64,000 bases of DNA. Origin: Burkholderia sp. MS389. GTDB lineage: Bacteria > Pseudomonadota > Gammaproteobacteria > Burkholderiales > Burkholderiaceae. Position numbers and translations under genes: made by a program. Shown in pieces: positions 46,047 to 53,769 of the stretch. The stretch's first letter is position 1. The number at the start of each line of letters is the position of its first letter. The DNA lies in the NCBI RefSeq assembly GCF_016899425.1, contig NZ_CP045994.1, positions 2,914,001-2,978,000 on the forward strand, given 5' to 3'. Under the pieces are notes generated by a model, which was given only the letters and a program-made list of their open reading frames with translations, did no database searches and was not told where the DNA came from.

Positions 46047-46821
46047 ATACGACTTCATGATCAACGCGTTCGCCGCGTCGGGGATCGTCGCGGTGCTCGC
46101 GGGCATCGTCGGCTATTTCCTGGTGCTGCGCGGGCAGACCTTCGCCGGCCATGCGCTGTCGCACGTCGGCTTCACCGGCGCGACGGGGGCGGTGCTGCTC
46201 GGCATCTCGCCGATCTGGGGGATGGTCGGCTTCACGCTCGCGGCCGGGATCGGCATGGGCGCGCTCGGCGAAAAGCTCGCGGGCCGCGACGTCGCGATCG
46301 GCGTGATCCTGTCCGGCGCGCTCGGCTTCGGCCTGCTGTTCCTGCACTTCTACACGTCGTTCGCGACGCAGGTCACCGCGCTGCTGTTCGGCAACGTGCT
46401 CGCGGTGAGCCACGACACGCTCGCGGTGCTCGCCGCCATCGGCACGGTGAGCCTGCTCGCGCTCGCGCTGATCGCACGGCCGCTGCTGTTCGCGTCGCTC
46501 CAGCCCGAACTCGCTGAAGCGAAGGGCGTGTCGCTGCGCACGGTGTCGATGCTGTTCCTCGCGGTGTGCGCGCTCGCAGTGGCCGCGGCGACGCAGATCG
46601 TCGGCGTGCTGCTGGTGTTCACGCTGCTGGTCGGGCCGGCTGCCGCCGCGCAGAACGTGACGACGCGGCTGTCGACCGGCGTGCTGCTCGCCGCGCTGTT
46701 CGCGTTGTTCGAAGCGTGGCTCGGCATCGTGCTCGCGTATCACACCGACTGGCCGACGAGCTTCTGGATCACCGCGCTGTCGGCGCTCGTGTACGGCGCG
46801 AGCTTGTTGCGCAGGGCATGA
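46039..46821 (+). CDS. znuB: Zinc ABC transporter permease ZnuB
   Basis: This 260-residue ABC-3 family membrane protein has about eight helices: YDFMINAFAASGIVAVLAG at the N-terminus, GQTFAGHALSHVGFTGATG and QPELAEAKGVSLRTVSMLFL (the ATPase-docking loop). The ATG at 46039 overlaps the end of znuC. It completes the zur-znuACB operon. Downstream it is convergent with a small membrane protein gene, 24 bp away. Confidence 0.93.
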   Translation: MFEYDFMINAFAASGIVAVLAGIVGYFLVLRGQTFAGHALSHVGFTGATGAVLLGISPIWGMVGFTLAAGIGMGALGEKLAGRDVAIGVILSGALGFGLLFLHFYTSFATQVTALLFGNVLAVSHDTLAVLAAIGTVSLLALALIARPLLFASLQPELAEAKGVSLRTVSMLFLAVCALAVAAATQIVGVLLVFTLLVGPAAAAQNVTTRLSTGVLLAALFALFEAWLGIVLAYHTDWPTSFWITALSALVYGASLLRRA

Positions 46822-46845
46822 CGACTCGCATGCGTGCGGATGGCG

Positions 46846-47142
46846 TTACGTGATCGTTTTCCATGCGCACACTGCCGTTGCCGCGAGCATCAGGAACCCG
46901 ACCCAGGGTTTGGCACCTGTGGCCCTGGACCTCGCGAGCAACACGACCTGTGTGATCGCAACGACCATGAGCAATGCATAGCTGACCAGCGTATGGTCGC
47001 CAGCTTCGTCCTTGATCGCATCGATCGCGACGGATGGATCGATTTCATGCATCCACGCATACTTGTTCCCGGTGATCGTGATAACGACGAGCAATCCGAT
47101 GACACATGCGACATGAGTGACGAAGCGGAGGAGACGGGCCAT
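46846..47142 (-). CDS. Small membrane protein paired with the lysozyme-like gene (possible immunity protein)
   Basis: This 98-residue protein has three hydrophobic helices (about residues 8-23, 52-68 and 78-93) and a charged middle segment of about residues 26-48, rich in Asp, Glu and Lys. It has no family I recognise. The ATG at 47142 lies 17 bp after the stop of the lysozyme-like gene and is preceded by GGAG-poor sequence. An ATG at 47190 would overlap that gene. The pairing and membrane location suggest an immunity or accessory factor for the neighbour (inference). Its base composition is lower in G+C than the core genes. Confidence 0.65.
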   Translation of the reverse strand: MARLLRFVTHVACVIGLLVVITITGNKYAWMHEIDPSVAIDAIKDEAGDHTLVSYALLMVVAITQVVLLARSRATGAKPWVGFLMLAATAVCAWKTIT

Positions 47143-47159
47143 GTTTGCATCCTGATGCA

Positions 47160-47819
47160 TTACTGCATGAGCCGAGTGAAGCGCGACCAATGCGTAACGA
47201 TGAAGTTACCGTAGCTGGTATTTTGTCTTATTTGCTCGAGAGACAACCCACTTCCTCGGTTGTAGCGCGCGCCGATGATGCGAATTTGATCCATCGAGAA
47301 CGGATATTGGATCCCATCGCGCTTCGCCAACTGGGCGAGATGACGCGCAACCACATCGATATTAAAAATATCGCGTTGAAGGCAGCGGGCCAAACTCCGA
47401 AATTGCGACGCTGACATTTGCGACGGATCCATTCCAAGCGTTTGTGCGGCCGTGCGAAGCTGCATGCTCACCGGGCCGAACGATGTCATCGCTGGATGAC
47501 GTGTCAGTGTCAGATGCCTGTCGACGAACGGCGGACCACTCCAGTCGAACGTGCGCACTTCGAATGCAACGCGATCGATGAATTCAGGGTCGCCACCAAC
47601 CTCGATCCAACATACGCCCGCGAGCATTTCCCGAGGTAGACGGTGGCGCCCCGCTGCTGCTCGGATATGGGACTTGTTGTGCACGACCCACGCATCCTTG
47701 AACGCCTGGATGTATTTGATGCCACCACTCCATCGCTCGGGCACAAGTTTCCACGCAAACAGATTGATCAACCCCCAGTTCGGGGAATTGTTTGATACCT
47801 CGCAAACCATGTCGCCCAT
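47160..47819 (-). CDS. Lysozyme/transglycosylase-like protein, possible antibacterial effector
   Basis: This 219-residue protein has no signal peptide. The central region resembles a GH23/lysozyme-like fold: AGVCWIEVGGDPEF with a candidate catalytic Glu (about residue 72), SFGPVSMQLRTAAQTLG (about 114-130) like the GxGQ-type motif, and GARYNRGSG (about 184) like the conserved Tyr-Asn segment. With no export signal and a small membrane-protein partner, a peptidoglycan-degrading effector delivered by a secretion system is plausible but not proven. The gene is A+T-richer than its surroundings. An ATG two codons later is an alternative start. Confidence 0.65.
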   Translation of the reverse strand: MGDMVCEVSNNSPNWGLINLFAWKLVPERWSGGIKYIQAFKDAWVVHNKSHIRAAAGRHRLPREMLAGVCWIEVGGDPEFIDRVAFEVRTFDWSGPPFVDRHLTLTRHPAMTSFGPVSMQLRTAAQTLGMDPSQMSASQFRSLARCLQRDIFNIDVVARHLAQLAKRDGIQYPFSMDQIRIIGARYNRGSGLSLEQIRQNTSYGNFIVTHWSRFTRLMQ

Positions 47820-47903
47820 TCAGGTCAAAGCCTCGCTCGAATTAATTTCACCACGATTGAATCGGCGATCATTATTCGGCGAATCGATTTGGCATCCTAT
47901 AGA

Positions 47904-47917
47904 ACGAGTACGAATTT
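47904..47917 (-). promoter_or_regulatory. 14-bp motif shared with the PAAR operon
   Basis: ACGAGTACGAATTT (plus-strand reading) lies 85 bp upstream of the lysozyme-like start. The same sequence with one change, ACGAGTTCGAATTT, lies 78 bp upstream of the PAAR operon at 56192-56205. It may be a common promoter or activator element of the two accessory patches. The remainder of 47820-47972 is A+T-rich with no gene. Confidence 0.4.
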
Positions 47918-47972
47918 GCGGCGGCAGGTGATTTTTCCGGGCGAATGCCCCGGTGGAATGCGTAACGATGGA

Positions 47973-48013
47973 TGACAGCCACGTCGCCCGTTGGAGCGCA
48001 ACGACGTGGCGTC
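47973..48013 (-). terminator. Candidate terminator hairpin after fghA
   Basis: A 9-bp perfect stem GCCACGTCG/CGACGTGGC (47978-47986 with 48002-48010) is extended by TGAC/GTCA beyond a one-base bulge, with a 15-nt loop. It lies directly after the fghA stop on the minus strand. No long U-tract is present. Confidence 0.45.
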
Positions 48014-48022
48014 AGGGACAAC

Positions 48023-48871
48023 TCACCGCGCCAGCACGCGCGCATGATGCGCGAGGTGATCGGCGATGAACGTCGAGATGAAGTAGTACCCGTGGTCGTA
48101 GCCCGGATGGCGGCGCAGCGTCAGCGGCTGGCCGGCCTTCGCGCACGCGGCTTCGAACACGTCGGGGTTCAGCTGGTTCGCGAGGAATTGATCGGCGAGC
48201 CCCTGATCGACGAGGATGCCGTCCGCGAACTTCGGCGCATCGGCACGGGCGACCAGCTCGCTTGCGTCGTGCGCCTTCCACGCATCGCGATCGGCGCCGA
48301 GATAACCGGAGAACGCCTTCTCGCCCCACGGGCAGCGCGTCGGCGCGGCGATCGGCGCGAACGCCGACACCGACCGGTACAGGCCCGGATGACGCAACGC
48401 GAGCGTCAGCGCGCCGTGCCCGCCCATCGAGTGACCGAAGATGCCGAGCCGCGCGCCGTCGATCGGCAGCTCGGCCGTGACGAGTTCGCGCAGCTCGCCC
48501 GTCACGTACGACTCCATCCGGTAATGCGTCGACCACGGCGCTTCGGTCGCATCGACGTAGAAGCCCGCGCCGACGCCGAAGTCCCACGCATCGGTCTCGC
48601 CCGGCACGCCCGCGCCACGCGGGCTCGTATCGGGCATCACGAGCGCGATGCCGTGCTGCGCCGCGTATTGCTGCGCGCCGGCCTTGATCGCGAACGTCTC
48701 GTCGGTGCACGTGAGCCCCGCGAGATAGAACAGCGCCGGCACGCGCCCCTGCGCGGCCTGCGGCGGCACGTACACCGAGAACTTCATCGGCAGGCCGATG
48801 GCCGCCGAATCGTGACGGTAGAAACGCTGCTCGCCGCCGTGGCACGCATGCGAGGAAACGAGTTCGAGCAT
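48023..48871 (-). CDS. fghA: S-formylglutathione hydrolase
   Basis: This 282-residue alpha/beta hydrolase of the esterase D family splits S-formylglutathione to formate and glutathione, the second step of glutathione-dependent formaldehyde oxidation. The nucleophile is in IFGHSMGGHGALTLAL (about residue 149). It also shows CTDETFAIKAGAQ, and the catalytic Asp and His occur near DQGLADQF and RRHPGYDHGYYFISTF. It lies 16 bp after frmA in the same operon. Confidence 0.95.
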   Translation of the reverse strand: MLELVSSHACHGGEQRFYRHDSAAIGLPMKFSVYVPPQAAQGRVPALFYLAGLTCTDETFAIKAGAQQYAAQHGIALVMPDTSPRGAGVPGETDAWDFGVGAGFYVDATEAPWSTHYRMESYVTGELRELVTAELPIDGARLGIFGHSMGGHGALTLALRHPGLYRSVSAFAPIAAPTRCPWGEKAFSGYLGADRDAWKAHDASELVARADAPKFADGILVDQGLADQFLANQLNPDVFEAACAKAGQPLTLRRHPGYDHGYYFISTFIADHLAHHARVLAR

Positions 48872-48887
48872 GGCGATGCGCTCCCGG

Positions 48888-49994
48888 TCAGTACAGCACG
48901 ACCGAGCGGATCGACTCGCCGGCCTTCATCAGGTCGAAGCCTTCGTTGATCCGCTCGAGCGGCAGCGTATGCGTGATCAGGTCGTCGATGTTGATCTTGC
49001 CTTCCATGTACCAGTCGACGATCTTCGGCACGTCGGTGCGCCCGCGCGCGCCGCCGAACGCCGAGCCCTTCCATTCGCGGCCCGTCACCAGCTGGAACGG
49101 ACGCGTGCTGATTTCCTCGCCCGCTGCCGCGACGCCGATGATGAACGACTGGCCCCAGCCCTTGTGCGTGCATTCGAGCGCCTGGCGCATCAGCTTCACG
49201 TTGCCGACGCATTCGAACGAATAGTCGGCGCCGCCGTCGGTCAGCTGCACGATGTGGTCGACGACGTTCTCGACTTCGTTCGGGTTGATGAAGTGCGTCA
49301 TCCCGAACTTCTTCGCGAGCTCGACGCGCTTCGGGTTGATGTCCACGCCGATGATCTTGTCCGCGCCGACCATCTTCGCGCCCTGGATCACGTTCAGGCC
49401 GATCCCGCCGAGGCCGAATACGACCACGTTCGCGCCGGCCTCGACCTTCGCCGAGTACACGACCGCGCCGACGCCCGTCGTCACGCCGCAGCCGATGTAG
49501 CAGATCTTGTCGAACGGCGCGTCCTCGCGCACCTTCGCGACCGCGATCTCCGGCACGACGATGTAGTTCGAGAACGTCGACGTGCCCATGTAGTGGAACA
49601 GCGGCTTGCCGTCGAGCGAGAAGCGCGATGTCGCGTCCGGCATCAGGCCCTTGCCCTGCGTCGCGCGGATCTTCTGGCACAGGTTGGTCTTGCGCGACAG
49701 GCAGAACTTGCACTCGCGGCATTCGGGCGTGTAGAGCGGAATCACGTGGTCGCCCTTTCTCACGGTGCCGACGCCGGGGCCGACGTCGACCACCACGCCC
49801 GCGCCTTCATGGCCGAGGATCGCCGGGAAGATCCCTTCCGGATCGGCGCCCGACAGCGTGTAGTAGTCGGTATGGCAGATGCCCGTCGCCTTCACTTCGA
49901 TCAGCACTTCGCCAGCGCGCGGCCCTTCGAGATCGACTTCCTCGATCGTCAGCGGCGCACCGGCCTTCCATGCAATCGCGGCTTTCGTTTTCAT
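48888..49994 (-). CDS. frmA: S-(hydroxymethyl)glutathione dehydrogenase / class III alcohol dehydrogenase
   Basis: This 368-residue zinc enzyme oxidises the glutathione adduct of formaldehyde. Catalytic zinc ligands lie in [14 protein letters not shown] and GHEGAGVV, with structural zinc cysteines in [16 protein letters not shown] (about residues 95-110). NAD binding is [20 protein letters not shown]. The ATG follows AGAGGAG. It forms a detoxification operon with fghA. If the SBP56 protein makes formaldehyde from methanethiol, these genes could dispose of it. Confidence 0.95.
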   Translation of the reverse strand: MKTKAAIAWKAGAPLTIEEVDLEGPRAGEVLIEVKATGICHTDYYTLSGADPEGIFPAILGHEGAGVVVDVGPGVGTVRKGDHVIPLYTPECRECKFCLSRKTNLCQKIRATQGKGLMPDATSRFSLDGKPLFHYMGTSTFSNYIVVPEIAVAKVREDAPFDKICYIGCGVTTGVGAVVYSAKVEAGANVVVFGLGGIGLNVIQGAKMVGADKIIGVDINPKRVELAKKFGMTHFINPNEVENVVDHIVQLTDGGADYSFECVGNVKLMRQALECTHKGWGQSFIIGVAAAGEEISTRPFQLVTGREWKGSAFGGARGRTDVPKIVDWYMEGKINIDDLITHTLPLERINEGFDLMKAGESIRSVVLY

Positions 49995-50026
49995 CGTGTC
50001 ACTCCTCTGTGTGTCGGTGAGATCGG

Positions 50027-50055
50027 CCCGGGCCGGCGTGCGGCGCCGGCCCGGG
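50027..50055 (-). other. Perfect 11-bp GC hairpin in the frmA leader
   Basis: Arms CCCGGGCCGGC (50027-50037) and GCCGGCCCGGG (50045-50055) enclose a 7-nt loop, 33 bp before the frmA ATG. It could be the terminator of the xylulokinase-like gene, which ends at 50210 on the same strand, or a leader structure of frmA. No U-tract follows. Confidence 0.45.
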
Positions 50056-50209
50056 TTTCATGCAAGGCGGTCGAAGCCGTGCCGCGCGGCACGGCGCAAG
50101 AATATCGTGCTCGCCATGATGGCCGCTCCCGCCGCGCATCGCGTGCGCGAAACGGTCGCCGGCTTGCCAGGATGCGTCATCGCTGGCGCAAAAGAACAAG
50201 TGGTCGAGT

Positions 50210-51706
50210 TTAAACGCCCGTCGTGAACCATGCATCCGTGCGGGCATACAGATCGACGAAGCGCGCGTGGCGTACGGCCAGCAGGCGGTCGTCGTGCGGT
50301 GCCGCGACCGGCGCAGCAGCCGGCGCCAGCGCGCGCAACGCGTCTTCACGCCAATGCCCGATCGCGACGCCCGCGAGCAAGGCGGCGCCGCGCGTCGCGG
50401 CGTTCGGGCAATCGATCGCGTGCAGCGACGCGCCGAGCGCATCGGCGAGCAACTGGCGCCAGCGCGGATCGACCGAGCCGCCGCCCGCGAGACGCAGCGT
50501 CGTCACCGCGTCACGGCGATCGGCATCGCGGATCGCATCGAGCCCCGCGCGCAACGCGAACGCGACGCCCTCGAACGCGGCGCGCATCATCGCGCCGCGC
50601 GTGTCGCCGAGCCCGAGGCCGAGCCAGCCGCCGCGCGCATCGGGGTTCATCCACGGCGAACGCTCGCCGGTCAGGTACGGCAGGAAGCACAGCCGCTCGG
50701 ACGCCGGCTGCGCGAACGCGTCGTCATACGCATCGGCCCATTGCGCGTAGCCGAGCCAGCCGCGCACGGCTTCGAGCGCGAGCCCGACGTTCTGCATCGC
50801 CGCCATCGTGTAATAGCCGCCGCCCGTCGCCGCACGATAGCGATGCAAGCCGCGCCGCGCGGGCGGCAACGCATCCGCGAGCACGACGATCTGCCCGCCG
50901 CTGCCGGTCGTCAGCAACGCATCGCCTGCCGCGGCCAGCCCGCTGCCGAGCGCCGCGCATGCGGTGTCGGCCGCGCCCGTCGCGAGCGGCACGCCGGCCG
51001 GCAGGCCGAGCGCGGCGGCGGCCTGCGCGCCGAGCATGCCGCAGCGCGCGGTGGACGCGCGAACCGGCGCGAAGCGGTCGGCCGTCAGGCCGAGCGTGTC
51101 GATCAATGCAGTGTCCCACGCGCCGTCGGGCGTCGCGAGCGCCGTTGCGCACGCGTCGCTCGGATCGGCCGCCACGTCGCCGCCGAGCGCGATGCGCAGC
51201 CAGTCCTTCGGCTGCACGGCCCAGCGCGCGGCGCGTAGCGCGTCGGGTTCGTGCGCCGCCAGCCAGCGCAACAGCGGGCCGGCCATGCCGGGCGCGACGG
51301 GGTTCGGGACGACGGGTAATCCGGCGACGGGCAATCCGGCGACGGGTAATCCGGCGACGGGCCATCCGGCGGCAGGCCAGTCGGCCGCGTCCGCCTCGCG
51401 CACCGCGCGTGTGTCGGGCCACAGCAGCGCGGGCCGCACCGGCTGGCCGGCCGCGTCGATCAGCACGACGCCATGCATCTGGCCCGAAAAGCCGATCGCC
51501 GCGACCTGCGCACGCTCGTCGCCCGGCAGCCGCGCGGCCGCGCGCACGAGCGCCTGCCACCACGCGTCGGGCGCGATTTCCGCCCAGCCGGGCTGCGGCG
51601 ACGACAACCCGTAAGGTTCGCTCGCGACGGCCCGCTCGACGCCGTCGGCATCGAGCGTGACGAGTTTGACAGAGCCGGTGCCGAGGTCGATTCCGAGCAG
51701 GCGCAT
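50210..51706 (-). CDS. xylB: FGGY-family kinase, xylulokinase-like, with internal tandem repeat
   Basis: This 498-residue kinase starts with LLGIDLGTGSVKLVTLD and shows GFSGQMHGVVLIDAAG (about residue 73) and RLAGGGSVDPRWRQLLADAL (about 404). It resembles xylulokinases but is not part of the polyol locus. Residues about 110-132 are a five-residue repeat (AGLPV, four to five times) encoded by a 15-bp tandem repeat. No clear ribosome binding site precedes the ATG at 51706; the bases before it read CTCTTAGCTC. The sugar substrate is uncertain. The gene may be a paralog of the one at 32350. Confidence 0.85.
   Translation of the reverse strand: MRLLGIDLGTGSVKLVTLDADGVERAVASEPYGLSSPQPGWAEIAPDAWWQALVRAAARLPGDERAQVAAIGFSGQMHGVVLIDAAGQPVRPALLWPDTRAVREADAADWPAAGWPVAGLPVAGLPVAGLPVVPNPVAPGMAGPLLRWLAAHEPDALRAARWAVQPKDWLRIALGGDVAADPSDACATALATPDGAWDTALIDTLGLTADRFAPVRASTARCGMLGAQAAAALGLPAGVPLATGAADTACAALGSGLAAAGDALLTTGSGGQIVVLADALPPARRGLHRYRAATGGGYYTMAAMQNVGLALEAVRGWLGYAQWADAYDDAFAQPASERLCFLPYLTGERSPWMNPDARGGWLGLGLGDTRGAMMRAAFEGVAFALRAGLDAIRDADRRDAVTTLRLAGGGSVDPRWRQLLADALGASLHAIDCPNAATRGAALLAGVAIGHWREDALRALAPAAAPVAAPHDDRLLAVRHARFVDLYARTDAWFTTGV
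51311..51370. repeat. 15-bp tandem repeat, four units, inside the xylulokinase-like gene
   Basis: Four direct copies of GACGGG(T/C)(A/C)ATCCGGC run from 51311 to 51370, differing at one or two positions. The unit length is a multiple of three, so copy-number change alters the protein by five residues without a frameshift. Confidence 0.85.
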
Positions 51707-52077
51707 GAGCTAAGAGGGATTCGAATGAACGGATGTCGATGATAACGGGATCGCGATGCGCACCGCGCTTTTTGCCGCCGCGTCGACGCATCGACCGTGG
51801 GGTCGGGCCGGCGCGTTCCACCGGGCTGCACCTTGCACGCAAAAGCGGCCGTTCGCGGGTTAACCCGGCACGATTTCCGAACACCGCTTTTTGCCACTAT
51901 GCGGCCCGCCCGATACACACCATAAAGCATCCCATATTTGACAGGGGGGCCGGCGCTATTTTGAAGCGCTATAAAACCGGTACACCTCACTCCCGCGGCA
52001 GTTTCCCGATGATCGCCCCCCTGTTCCATACCGAAATGGCATATCGAACCAGCAAAGAACGGAATAGAACCCAGTGC
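51707..52077. other. Gene-free interval upstream of the xanthine-type permease
   Basis: No gene is visible in these ~370 bp. There is a TTGACA (51938-51943) and a TATAAA (51970-51975), but their 26-bp spacing does not make one standard promoter. The A+T content rises toward the permease leader, which holds the candidate riboswitch described separately. Confidence 0.5.
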
Positions 52078-52140
52078 TCTTGTTGCATGGATTCATTCCG
52101 AATAACTTCGTATCACCCCGAAAACAAGATCATGGAGTGA
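52078..52140 (+). promoter_or_regulatory. Candidate purine (xanthine-class-like) riboswitch leader of the NCS2 permease
   Basis: A 7-bp closing stem TCTTGTT (52078-52084) / AACAAGA (52123-52129) encloses a region with a small hairpin CGAA-TAAC-TTCG (52099-52110) and a CACCCCGAAAA stretch. TCACCCC (52113-52119) is complementary to the ribosome binding site GGAGTGA (52134-52140) with one mismatch, so it could mask it. The permease downstream is of the xanthine type, the known target of NMT1/xanthine-I riboswitches. I assign this by structure and context only; no covariance model was run. Confidence 0.5.
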
Positions 52141-52145
52141 GACAG

Positions 52146-53522
52146 ATGCAATCGAACACGGTCCATCCGTGCGATGAGGTGCTGCCGACCGGCAAGCTGG
52201 TAACGCTTGGCCTGCAACACGTCCTCGTCATGTACGCCGGCGCCGTCGCCGTGCCGCTTATCGTCGGCGCGGCGCTCAAGCTGCCGAAAGACCAGATCGC
52301 GTTCCTGATCAGCGCCGATCTGTTTTCGTGCGGCATCGCCACGCTGATCCAGACGCTCGGCCTGTGGATCTTCGGGATCCGCCTGCCGGTCATCATGGGC
52401 TGCACGTTCGCGGCCGTCGGTCCGATGATCGCGATCGGCACGAACCCGGGCCTCGGCATTCTCGACATCTTCGGTTCGACCATCGCGGCCGGCATCATCG
52501 GCATCGTGCTCGCGCCGACGATCGGCAAGCTGTTGCGGTTCTTCCCGCCCGTGGTGGTCGGCACGGTGATCGCGGTGATCGGGCTGTCGCTGATGGAAGT
52601 CGGCATCAACTGGGCGGCCGGCGGCGTCGGCAACCCCGAGTATGGCAGCCCCGTCTATCTCGGCCTGTCGCTGCTCGTGCTCACGCTGATCCTGCTGATC
52701 AACAAGTTCGGCCGCGGCTTCATCGCGAACATCTCGGTGCTGCTCGGCATCGTCGCCGGCTTCGTGATCGCGTTCGCGATCGGCCGCGTGAACACGGAAG
52801 GCGTGTCGCTTGCACCGTGGGTCGGCTTCGTGATGCCGTTCCACTTCGGCTGGCCGCACTTCGACCCGCTGTCGATCGTGACGATGGTCACGGTGATGTT
52901 CGTCACGTTCATCGAATCGACCGGCATGTTCCTCGCGGTCGGCGACATGGTCGATCGCCCGGTCAACCAGGAGCGCCTCGTGCGCGGCCTGCGCGTCGAC
53001 GGCCTCGGCACGCTGATCGGCGGCATCTTCAACTCGTTTCCGCATACGTCGTTCTCGCAGAACGTCGGCCTGATCGGCGTGACGGGCGTGAAGAGCCGCT
53101 TCGTGTGCGCGACTGGCGGTGTGATCCTCGTGCTGCTCGGGCTGTTCCCGAAGATGGCGCAGGTCGTCGCGTCGGTGCCGCCGTTCGTGCTCGGCGGCGC
53201 GGGCATCGTGATGTTCGGGATGGTCGCCGCGAACGGCATCAAGGTGCTGTCGAAGGTCGACTTCGTGAACAACTCGCACAACCTGTTCATCGTCGCCGTG
53301 AGCGTCGGCATGGGCCTCGTGCCGGTCGTGTCGCCGCACTTCTTCTCGAAGCTGCCGCCCGCGCTCGCGCCGATCCTGCACAGCGGCATCCTGCTGGCGT
53401 CGGCCAGCGCCGTGATCCTGAACATCGTGTTCAACGGCGTGAAAGGCGAAAAGGATGCGCGCTGCGAGATTCGGCGCGCGGGGCACGATTTCGACGGGCG
53501 GCCCGCTGACGTGCATCACTGA
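52146..53522 (+). CDS. NCS2 nucleobase permease, xanthine/uric-acid type
   Basis: This 458-residue protein has fourteen hydrophobic segments of the nucleobase-ascorbate transporter fold. The helix-8 acidic motif is FVTFIESTGMFLAVGD (Glu of the purine site), followed by the NAT signature FSQNVGLIGVTGVKSRFV. The Gly after Thr, not Arg, matches bacterial xanthine permeases XanQ/XanP rather than uracil permease UraA. It imports xanthine or urate with protons. The ATG at 52146 follows GGAGTGA, which itself overlaps a two-codon ORF (ATG GAG TGA, 52132-52140). A strong terminator follows. Confidence 0.9.
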   Translation: MQSNTVHPCDEVLPTGKLVTLGLQHVLVMYAGAVAVPLIVGAALKLPKDQIAFLISADLFSCGIATLIQTLGLWIFGIRLPVIMGCTFAAVGPMIAIGTNPGLGILDIFGSTIAAGIIGIVLAPTIGKLLRFFPPVVVGTVIAVIGLSLMEVGINWAAGGVGNPEYGSPVYLGLSLLVLTLILLINKFGRGFIANISVLLGIVAGFVIAFAIGRVNTEGVSLAPWVGFVMPFHFGWPHFDPLSIVTMVTVMFVTFIESTGMFLAVGDMVDRPVNQERLVRGLRVDGLGTLIGGIFNSFPHTSFSQNVGLIGVTGVKSRFVCATGGVILVLLGLFPKMAQVVASVPPFVLGGAGIVMFGMVAANGIKVLSKVDFVNNSHNLFIVAVSVGMGLVPVVSPHFFSKLPPALAPILHSGILLASASAVILNIVFNGVKGEKDARCEIRRAGHDFDGRPADVHH

Positions 53523-53562
53523 TCGCCTCGCGGCGAGCGTCCGCGCGGAGAAGCGGTAACGA

Positions 53563-53590
53563 AAAACGCCACGGCATGCCGTGGCGTTTT
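53563..53590 (+). terminator. Rho-independent terminator after the xanthine-type permease
   Basis: A 28-bp perfect palindrome forms the stem CGCCACGG/CCGTGGCG with loop CATG, flanked by AAAA and TTTT and followed by GCTTT. It is 41 bp after the stop codon and is symmetric enough to work from both strands, which would also protect the permease gene from the opposing PAAR operon. Confidence 0.85.
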
Positions 53591-53769
53591 GCTTTGCGGG
53601 GACGGCGAAAGGCGGGGACGCACGGAGCGATCGTGCGAAGTGCGGTGTGCGATGACGGACACCAAGCACGCGTCGGCTTGTGGCGGCCGGCGCTTACCGC
53701 ATGGTGCGCAAGGGGTTGCTGCACACCATCAAAATGTGCAGCACTGCGCGGCGGCTCGCGGCCAAGGCC

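Noticed and set aside
51719..51736. TCGAATGAACGGAT upstream of the second xylulokinase-like gene as a third SorC half-site
   Set aside because: It matches the smoS half-site TCGAATGATCGGAT at 13 of 14 positions, but there is no second arm at the right spacing and no promoter in the same geometry. I leave it as a possible chance match.
53717..53743. 9-bp stem-loop TGCTGCACA/TGTGCAGCA as the terminator of the PAAR operon
   Set aside because: The stem is real, but there is no U-tract in either direction and the palindromic terminator at 53563-53590 could serve the same purpose. Function uncertain.
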